From: DASWKG01 sp036396755
GTDB lineage: Bacteria > Actinomycetota > UBA4738 > CALAEC01
Direction of reading: 5' to 3'
Assembly: GCA_036396755.1 (NCBI GenBank)
Contig: DASWKG010000083.1
Coordinates: 1-20,880, forward strand
DNA length: 20,880 nt
Below the pieces are notes generated by a model, which saw nothing but the letters and a program-made list of their open reading frames with translations, had not been told where the DNA came from and did not search any database. Below are positions 13,363-18,814 of the stretch, piece by piece. The first letter of the stretch is position 1, and every line of letters begins with the position of its first letter. The position numbers and the translations under genes are program-made.

Positions 13363-14196
13363 CTAGACGAGCCCTCGCGTGGCCACCAGCACGGCCGGCA
13401 CCACGGAGGCGATGACGAACGCGGGGAGGATGAGGAAGACGAGGGGGAAGAGCATCAAGACCGGCGCGCGGCGCGCGCGCTCCTCCTGCGAGGCCAGCCG
13501 CTCCGACCGCACCTCGCGGGCGAGCGAGCGGAGGCGCTCGTCGACGGGCGTGCCGAGCCGGGAGGCCCGGTCGAGCGTTACGGCGAGCGTGCGGAGGTCA
13601 CGGAGGCCGCGTCGTTCCGCTACCTCGCGGAGCGCGTCCCGCCATCGGACGCCGAGCGTCACCTCGGCTCGAGCCCGGCGCAGCTCCTCGCCGAGCGGCC
13701 CCGGCACCCACTCGGAGGCCCGGTCGAGCGCGAGCCTGGGCGTCAGCCCCGCGGACACCCCCATCGAGACGAGGTCGAGCAGATCGACGAGCGACGCCCC
13801 CATCCCCGACCTCGACCGCTCGAGGGCCCGGGCGAGCAGGTAGTCGGGAAGCACGAACCCGCCGAGCCCCAGCGCCACCGCCGCCGCGACCGCCGGTCCC
13901 GGCCCTGAAGGAGCCGCGCTCGCGCCGAGCGCAACCCCAGCGGCGCCGAGGACCACCTTCGCCCCGATCACCCGGTCGACGCGGGCGGCGTCGCCACCCC
14001 CCAGACGCTCCTCGACTCGTCGGCGCGACGCCGGGAGCCGCCACCGCGAGCCGATCCGCTCGAGCGCTCGAGGACGTTGGCCCGGCGGCGGCCCCGGACC
14101 GAGCCCCGCTCGGACGCGCGGATCCTCGAGCATCCGCAGCGACGCCAGGAGCGACGCGGCCGCGGCCACGTACGCGAACGCCAGGAGCCAGGTCAT
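13363..14196 (-). CDS. tadC: TadC-like type II/IV secretion F-domain membrane protein
   Basis: 277 aa inner-membrane platform protein of the Tad (Flp pilus) system. An N-terminal TM (WLLAFAYVAAAASLLASL) and a basic linker are followed by two TM segments (about 80-120) and the T2SSF cytoplasmic domain (about 130-245: LLDLVSMGVSAGLTPRLALDRA, then RAEVTLGVRWRDALREVAERRGLRDL). A last long TM pair closes it (APVLMLFPLVFLILPAFVIASVVPAV). It is thought to work with TadB to turn ATP hydrolysis by TadA into pilin extraction and assembly. ATG 14196 overlaps the tadB stop (ATGA). Corresponds to Rv3657c in order. Confidence 0.88.
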   Translation of the reverse strand: MTWLLAFAYVAAAASLLASLRMLEDPRVRAGLGPGPPPGQRPRALERIGSRWRLPASRRRVEERLGGGDAARVDRVIGAKVVLGAAGVALGASAAPSGPGPAVAAAVALGLGGFVLPDYLLARALERSRSGMGASLVDLLDLVSMGVSAGLTPRLALDRASEWVPGPLGEELRRARAEVTLGVRWRDALREVAERRGLRDLRTLAVTLDRASRLGTPVDERLRSLAREVRSERLASQEERARRAPVLMLFPLVFLILPAFVIASVVPAVLVATRGLV

Positions 14197-15020
14197 GCGC
14201 TCACCGCGACGATCCGGCGCATCCAGAGGAACCCCAGGAGATCGAGCACCACCCCGAGCCCGAGCAGCGAGCCTCCGAGTGGCGTCCGATAGAAGCCGCC
14301 GAGGCCGCTCCCGCCCGCCCCCGAGAGGAGGCCGATGAAGGCGACGGGGAGCATGGCGAGAACGGCCCCGGACGCGCGCCCCTGCGCGGTGAGGGCCCGG
14401 ATCCGCCTCCGGGCCTCCACGCGCTGGGAGATGAGGGTCGAGATCTCCTCGAGGAGCCTGGGGAGGTTCCCACCCGTCCTGCCGTGCACCGCAAGCACGG
14501 CGGCCAGCAGGTCCGCCTCGGGGACACGGATCGCGTTCGGCAGCTCGGCGAGCGACACGGCGAGCGGCTCTCCCAGCTCCAGCCGCTCCATCGCCCGCGC
14601 GAGGGCGTCGGTGAGCGGAGGCTCCGCGTGCGCGGCCGCTTCCTCGAGCGCCCTTCTCGCCGAGAGCCCCGCCCTCGTCGCCGAGGCCAGCGCGGACACC
14701 ACGTCACGGAGCTGACGCTCCGCCTGCTCCCGCTCCCGGGCCTTGCGACGCGCGTCGGCGACGAGCCGCCAGGCGACGACACCTCCCGCGCCGGCGAGCA
14801 GACCGGCCGGGCCCAACGCCACGAGCCCGACGAGCAGAGCCGCTGCGGCGCCCCAGAGATGGGGACGATCGCCACGCAGAAGACCGGCGCGCAGCGCACC
14901 CTGCCGGCGAGAGACCTTCCCGAGACGGCCGCGCAGCATCCCGCGCTCCCGCGCGGAGACCGAGGCAGCCAGCAGCAGCCCAGCGATGAGGAGCCCGGCT
15001 CCGTAGGCGGCTGCCCACAT
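14193..15020 (-). CDS. tadB: TadB-like type II/IV secretion F-domain membrane protein
   Basis: 275 aa. TM segments at the N-terminus (AAAYGAGLLIAGLLLAASV) and about 55-85, then a T2SSF domain (about 95-225: LRDVVSALASATRAGLSARRALEEAA, then LAAVLAVHGRTGGNLPRLLEEIS), and C-terminal TMs (LAMLPVAFIGLL and LGLGVVLDLLGFLWM). It forms the membrane platform with TadC. The start is ATG 15020 (TGATG with the tadA stop) or GTG 15023 (GTGA); GGGGAG lies 12 or 9 bases upstream, so the GTG has the better SD spacing. The open frame running back to 15824 is a shadow of tadA. Confidence 0.88.
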   Translation of the reverse strand: MWAAAYGAGLLIAGLLLAASVSARERGMLRGRLGKVSRRQGALRAGLLRGDRPHLWGAAAALLVGLVALGPAGLLAGAGGVVAWRLVADARRKAREREQAERQLRDVVSALASATRAGLSARRALEEAAAHAEPPLTDALARAMERLELGEPLAVSLAELPNAIRVPEADLLAAVLAVHGRTGGNLPRLLEEISTLISQRVEARRRIRALTAQGRASGAVLAMLPVAFIGLLSGAGGSGLGGFYRTPLGGSLLGLGVVLDLLGFLWMRRIVAVSA

Positions 15021-16243
15021 CACGAGCCCAAGCTCCCCACCACGGCCGGTGGCCGCGGGCGCGGCGCCACGATCGCGTATGCCTCCGACGCCGCGTGGAT
15101 CTCTCGGAGGATCGGCCGCTCCTCGGCCATCCCCTCCACCGCCGCGACGCAGTCGACCACCCGGCGCCCGCCCGGGCGGCGGGCCATGTGGATCACAACG
15201 TCGATGCTCGAGGCGATCTGCTCGCGGACGTGGGACACGGGGAGGTTCACGCCCGACATCAGCGCCATCGTCTCGATGCGCGCGACCACCTCTCGCGGCG
15301 AGTTCGCGTGGACGGTGGACATCGACCCCTCGTGGCCGGTGTTCATCGCCTGGAGCATGTCGAGGGCCTCGCCGCCGCGGACCTCGCCCACGATGATGCG
15401 GTCGGGGCGCATCCGGAGCGCGTTCCGCAGGAGGTCTCGCACGGTCACGCCGCCCCGGCCCTCGACCGAGGGTGGCCGGGCCTCGAGCGCCACGACGTGC
15501 GGCTGCCGCAGCCGGAGCTCGGCCGCGTCCTCGATCGTGATCACGCGCTCGTCGGCGCCCACGAAGCTCGACAGGACGCCGAGGAGCGTCGTCTTCCCCG
15601 AGGACGCTCCCCCCGAGACGACGACGTTCGCCCGCGCCCGCACGCGCTCCTCGAGGAACGCGAGAAGATGCGGGTCGAGCGTGCCGAGGCGCACGAGGTC
15701 TTGGGGCGTGAGCGGCGTCACCCCGAACTTCCGGACGGTGACGACGGGACCGCAGAGCGAAAGGGGCGGGAGGATGGCATGAAGCCGCGAGCCATCCGGA
15801 AGCCGGGCGTCCACATACGGGCACGACTCGTCGACCCGGAGACCCAGCGGCCCCACCACCCGCTCGATCAGGTGAAGCACGCCCTCCTCCCCCTCGAATA
15901 GGGCCTGCGGCACCATCTCGAGCCGCCCCTTCCGCTCCACGTAGACGGCCCCGGCCCCGTTCACCATCACCTCGCTGACCTCCGGATCCTTCAGGAGGTG
16001 CTCGATGGGGCCGAGGCCAACGACATCGTCGGAGACCTCGTTTACCAGCCGTGTGAGCTCGGCGGACGACAGGATCGCGCCTCGCTCGCGCAGCACCGCG
16101 AGGGCCTCCTCGCGAACGCGCAGCCGTCGCTCGGTGCGGGCAACCGCGCCGAGCTGCGCCGACTCCAGCCGCTCCCGCACCGCGCGCGCGACGTCGGCGC
16201 CCAGCCGTCTCGCCGATCCCGCGGGGTGCTGCACCGGGCTCAC
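15020..16243 (-). CDS. tadA: TadA/CpaF pilus assembly ATPase
   Basis: 407-aa secretion ATPase of the VirB11/PilT superfamily that powers Flp pilus assembly. An N-terminal domain (about 1-195) contains the typical LGPIEHLLKDPEVSEVMVNG segment (77-96). The motor has Walker A GGASSGKT (211-218, K217), the acidic Asp box (VITIEDAAELRL, 234-245), Walker B RIIVGE (283-288) and the His box (TGHEGSMSTVHANS, 302-315). All catalytic parts are present. GTG 16243 overlaps the cpaE stop (GTGA) and has GGAGAGGG upstream; the frame back to 16369 lies in cpaE and is rejected. Equivalent to Rv3659c. Confidence 0.93.
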   Translation of the reverse strand: MSPVQHPAGSARRLGADVARAVRERLESAQLGAVARTERRLRVREEALAVLRERGAILSSAELTRLVNEVSDDVVGLGPIEHLLKDPEVSEVMVNGAGAVYVERKGRLEMVPQALFEGEEGVLHLIERVVGPLGLRVDESCPYVDARLPDGSRLHAILPPLSLCGPVVTVRKFGVTPLTPQDLVRLGTLDPHLLAFLEERVRARANVVVSGGASSGKTTLLGVLSSFVGADERVITIEDAAELRLRQPHVVALEARPPSVEGRGGVTVRDLLRNALRMRPDRIIVGEVRGGEALDMLQAMNTGHEGSMSTVHANSPREVVARIETMALMSGVNLPVSHVREQIASSIDVVIHMARRPGGRRVVDCVAAVEGMAEERPILREIHAASEAYAIVAPRPRPPAVVGSLGS

Positions 16244-17325
16244 GATTCCCTCTCCATGAGCTCGCCGGCGAGCGCCGAGAGCCGCCGCGACACGCGCCCC
16301 CTGCGCCCGACCACGACCTCGCCGCGGTTCTGTGCCCTGGTCACGCCGGAAAGCACCCCGAGCACGCATGCGGGACGGAGCCCGAGCACGTCCTCGGCGT
16401 CGCCCGGAACGACCTCGGAGCGGGCGGCCCGGTTCACGACCAGCCGAACCCGGTCGCGGAGCCCGCGAGCCTCGAGGAACCCCAGCAGCCGCCGCGCGTC
16501 CCGGAACGCGAGGACGTCGAGCGACAGGACCACCAGGATCACGTCGGCGGCCTCGAGGGCGGCGAGCGACGGGCCGTCGAGCTGCCGTGGCACGTGCGCG
16601 ACCACGGCCTCGTGGCTCCCTCGCAAGGCCTCGATCGCGGCCGAGACCTGCGTCGGCGCGATCGCATCGGCCTGCCCCGGGTCGCTCGGCGCGAGCAGCA
16701 CCCGGAACCCGCGCGGATGCGTGACGAGCACGCGATCGAGGTGTTCCGGCGTCACCTCACCGGCGAGAGGTGCGAGGTCGGCGAGCGTTCGCTCGTGCTC
16801 GTCGACGCCGAGCGCCGGGGTGATGTCGGCGAAGAAGAGGTCGAGGTCGGCGAGCGCGGTGTTCGTCCCCGCGTCGGCGAGCGTCGCCGCGAGGTTGGTG
16901 GCGAGGAAGGTCGCCCCCGCGCCGCCCCTCGCTCCGACGACGGCGATCACCCGCCCCCGGATCGACGCCGCGGCCGGGGCGGGCCGCCGCGAGCGCTCGG
17001 CCTCTCGCGCCAGGGCCTCGCGCTCCTCGGGCCACAGGAAGAAGCCGTTGGCGCCCGCGCCGAGCGCGGCGCGCAGCGCCTCGGTGGTCTCTCTCGCCGC
17101 GACGACCAGGAGGGACGCGCCGTCCAGTCCCCTCGCCCCCGCGGCCACCGACGGCGAGGCGACCGCCGCATCGGGTCGCCGCTCGCGGACGACGCGGGCC
17201 AGCCCGGCGCCGTCCTCGGCGAGGCCGACGACGTGCAGCCGCGGCGACCGGTCGAGGAAGTGCAGGACCTCCTCCTGCAGGGCGACCTCTTCCACGCCGA
17301 GCACCAGGCTCGTCGGCTCCACCAT
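16240..17325 (-). CDS. tadZ: TadZ/CpaE-like MinD-type localisation ATPase
   Basis: 361 aa. The N-terminal 110 residues resemble a receiver domain (LVLGVEEVALQEEVLHFL, ending GANGFFLW) but lack a clear phosphoacceptor, as in CpaE/TadZ. From about 123 comes a ParA/MinD-type domain with a degenerate Walker A, VGARGGAGATFLATNLA: the second Lys of the deviant KGGxGK[ST] motif is Ala and the first is Arg, so ATP hydrolysis is doubtful. Such proteins mark the site of Tad pilus assembly; the mycobacterial homologue Ssd (Rv3660c) has been linked to septum placement. ATG 17325 is preceded by a strong AAGGAGGAG. It is the first gene of the tad operon and lies divergent from vapBC across a 198-base gap. 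Confidence 0.88.
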   Translation of the reverse strand: MVEPTSLVLGVEEVALQEEVLHFLDRSPRLHVVGLAEDGAGLARVVRERRPDAAVASPSVAAGARGLDGASLLVVAARETTEALRAALGAGANGFFLWPEEREALAREAERSRRPAPAAASIRGRVIAVVGARGGAGATFLATNLAATLADAGTNTALADLDLFFADITPALGVDEHERTLADLAPLAGEVTPEHLDRVLVTHPRGFRVLLAPSDPGQADAIAPTQVSAAIEALRGSHEAVVAHVPRQLDGPSLAALEAADVILVVLSLDVLAFRDARRLLGFLEARGLRDRVRLVVNRAARSEVVPGDAEDVLGLRPACVLGVLSGVTRAQNRGEVVVGRRGRVSRRLSALAGELMERES

Positions 17326-17456
17326 CCACTCCTCCTTGCGCGGGCCAGGGGGAAGAACTCTGGGGGAGCCACCGGGTCGGGGAACGTCTCGGCGGGCAGT
17401 TCGAAGGCTACGGGAGGAGCGGCGCTCCGCGCATCGGCCGGTCAGGGGAGATGCCC

Positions 17457-17469
17457 GGGTGATTCACCC
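17457..17469. promoter_or_regulatory. Palindrome GGGTGA-T-TCACCC, candidate operator
   Basis: Perfect 6-bp arms around one base, placed between the divergent tad and vapBC genes and about 16 bases from the vapBC operator. It may bind a dimeric regulator or simply be a hairpin; no partner is identifiable. Confidence 0.4.
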
Positions 17470-17484
17470 ATCCCCCGGTCGGCG

Positions 17485-17516
17485 GGTTGCATATCTGCAA
17501 CCGCTCTTGCTAGCAT
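17485..17516 (+). promoter_or_regulatory. vapBC promoter with overlapping operator palindrome
   Basis: TTGCAT (17487-17492), 18 bases, then TAGCAT (17511-17516), 7 bases before GTG 17524, so the mRNA should be leaderless. GGTTGCA (17485-17491) and TGCAACC (17496-17502) are perfect 7-bp inverted arms around TATC, covering the -35 and part of the spacer: a classic site for antitoxin-toxin autorepression. Confidence 0.65.
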
Positions 17517-17523
17517 CTGGGCC

Positions 17524-17763
17524 GTGGCAACCCTGCACGCGCGGGGCGTTCCCGACGACCTCTACGACGCGCTCGCCGAACGCGCCAGGGACAATGACTC
17601 CTCGATCACCGCGGAGACCATCCGACTGCTCCGGCGGGCGCTCTCCTTCGAACGCCCCGGCCAGGCGGCCCTCATCGAGGAGATCATCGCCGACCGGCCA
17701 ACCCTGCGGCCGGGAGCGCCGTCGGCAGCCGAGCTCATCCGCAGCGACCGCGACGAACGGTAG
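17524..17763 (+). CDS. vapB: VapB/FitA-like ribbon-helix-helix antitoxin
   Basis: 79 aa. Residues 1-42 form an RHH DNA-binding domain of FitA type (ATLHARGVPDDLYDALAERA, then SSITAETIRLLRRAL). The C-terminal part (about 45-79, ALIEEIIADRP, then SAAELIRSDRDER) is the usual toxin-binding tail, with an arginine-bearing end that often reaches into the PIN active site. GTG 17524 is chosen because a TAGCAT box lies 7 bases upstream and the product begins at the RHH strand. The stop TAG overlaps the GTG of the toxin by one base. Earlier in-frame sequence lies in the divergent cpaE gene. Confidence 0.87.
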   Translation: MATLHARGVPDDLYDALAERARDNDSSITAETIRLLRRALSFERPGQAALIEEIIADRPTLRPGAPSAAELIRSDRDER

Positions 17764-18224
17764 TGCCGGGAACCTTCGTGATCGACGCCTCCGTGGTCGT
17801 CGAGTTCCTGATCCCGCGCGAGCTGTCCGGACCGGTTGATCGCTTCATCCGAGCGCTCACGTGGAGCCAGCCCATCGCCCTCGTGGCGCCCGACCTCCTC
17901 TTCCTCGAGGTCCCGAGCGCCCTGGCCCGGCTCGCCCGCCGCCACGACCTGACCTCGAGAGAGGCGGATCAGGCCGTTTCCCGCCTCCTGCGACTCCCGA
18001 TCGGCCCGGTGCCCGCTTCGGGCTTGGTCGAGGAAGGGTGGAAGCTCCGAAAGAACGTGACGATCTACGACGCGTCCTACCTCGCCCTGGCCCGCGGGCT
18101 CGAGGTGCCGCTCGTCACCGCCGACCGCCGGCTGGCGAAGGCGGCCAGGAGCGCCCGGATCAGGGCGTGGGCGGTGGACGATCGTGAGCTGGAGACGCTG
18201 CTCGACTCGTTGGAGACCGCATAG
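17763..18224 (+). CDS. vapC: VapC PIN-domain ribonuclease toxin
   Basis: 153 aa, one PIN domain, usual length. Metal-binding acidic residues are visible: D8 (FVIDASV), E49 (FLEVPSAL), D103 (IYDASYLALA) and D121 (VTADRRLA). VapC toxins are Mg-dependent endoribonucleases cutting tRNA or rRNA and are blocked by VapB. GTG 17763 shares its first base with the vapB stop, so the toxin is made only after the antitoxin. The module appears complete. Its 3' end converges on a GNAT gene with 10 bases between stops and no hairpin terminator. Confidence 0.92.
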   Translation: MPGTFVIDASVVVEFLIPRELSGPVDRFIRALTWSQPIALVAPDLLFLEVPSALARLARRHDLTSREADQAVSRLLRLPIGPVPASGLVEEGWKLRKNVTIYDASYLALARGLEVPLVTADRRLAKAARSARIRAWAVDDRELETLLDSLETA

Positions 18225-18234
18225 GGCCCGGCGG

Positions 18235-18675
18235 TCAGAGCGCCAGGCGGGCGACGACCTCGTCGCCCTCCGTCTCGCCGAGCTCCTGAAACCCGAGCTT
18301 TGCGTAGAGACTCCGGGCGACGGTGTTCGACGGGCTATAGCTGAGCGCGGCAGAGGGCCGGCCCTCCTCCCGGGCCCGGCCCACGAGCAGCTCCACCACT
18401 TCCCGGCCGTATCCCTTGCGCTGCTCCCGCCGGTCGATCACCAGACCGCCGATCCAGAAGCTGCCGTCGGCCTCATCGATCCCCCACATCACGAAGCCCA
18501 CGACCCGGTCCCCCGCCCGCACCGCCAGCGGGTGCCAGGGCAGATCGCCGTAGGCGCAGAGCGACAGGTAGTGCTCGACGGTGGCCACGAACTCGCGCTG
18601 GCCGTCCTCCACCTCGAGCGCGGCCGCGTCGCGCCAGTTTTCCGGGCCAGCCTCCTCCAGCGACACCTCGATCAC
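18235..18675 (-). CDS. GNAT-family N-acetyltransferase
   Basis: 146 aa. GNAT fold: N-terminal helices (NWRDAAALEVEDGQREFVATVEHYLSL), central strands (LAVRAGDRVVGFVMWGID, then SFWIGGLVIDRREQRKGYGREVVELLVGRA) and the acetyl-CoA pyrophosphate loop R-x-x-R/G-x-G/A as EQRKGYGRE, then SNTVARSLYAKLGFQELG typical of motif B. The N-terminal part with CAYGDLPWHPLAV resembles SpeG/BltD-like polyamine or diamine acetyltransferases, but this is tentative. GTG 18675 is preferred (MIEVSLEEAG); GTG 18666 is an alternative that has better spacing from GGAGG. The long open frame upstream to 19086 runs through the next gene and is rejected. Monocistronic, divergent from the S8-LOX gene. Confidence 0.85.
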   Translation of the reverse strand: MIEVSLEEAGPENWRDAAALEVEDGQREFVATVEHYLSLCAYGDLPWHPLAVRAGDRVVGFVMWGIDEADGSFWIGGLVIDRREQRKGYGREVVELLVGRAREEGRPSAALSYSPSNTVARSLYAKLGFQELGETEGDEVVARLAL

Positions 18676-18814
18676 GCCTCCGAGTGAACCACCCCCGCGA
18701 TCCTTTCGACAGTTCACCGCACCCGGACGCGGCGAACGACGCAGGTACCCGAGAAGGCCAGCGATTGTGCACTCGCACAAAGGAATCGCCAACGCCCGCG
18801 CGGAAACAGCCCGT
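18676..18814. promoter_or_regulatory. Divergent intergenic region with two inverted repeats
   Basis: 139 bases between the GNAT and protease-oxidase genes. GTGAAC (18684-18689) and GTTCAC (18712-18717) form a spaced inverted repeat near the GNAT start. TTGTGC (18765-18770) and GCACAA (18775-18780) form a tight one, extended outward by GCGATT (18761-18766) and AATCGC (18784-18789). No convincing -35/-10 pair is seen for either gene. Confidence 0.4.

Larger units (their letters stand above)
17326..17523. promoter_or_regulatory. Divergent intergenic region between tad operon and vapBC
   Basis: 198 bases. The vapB side holds a promoter and operator (listed separately). The tad side has no good -35/-10 pair: TAGCCT at 17410-17405 (minus strand) is the best -10 by eye, with no -35 match, and would leave a leader of about 70 bases ending in the SD. 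A perfect palindrome lies at 17457-17469. Confidence 0.5.

Noticed and set aside
18235..18675. GNAT gene as the toxin of a GNAT-RHH toxin-antitoxin pair with the nearby RHH gene
   Set aside because: The RHH antitoxin is already coupled to VapC, the GNAT gene is on the opposite strand, and no RHH/DUF1778 gene adjoins it.
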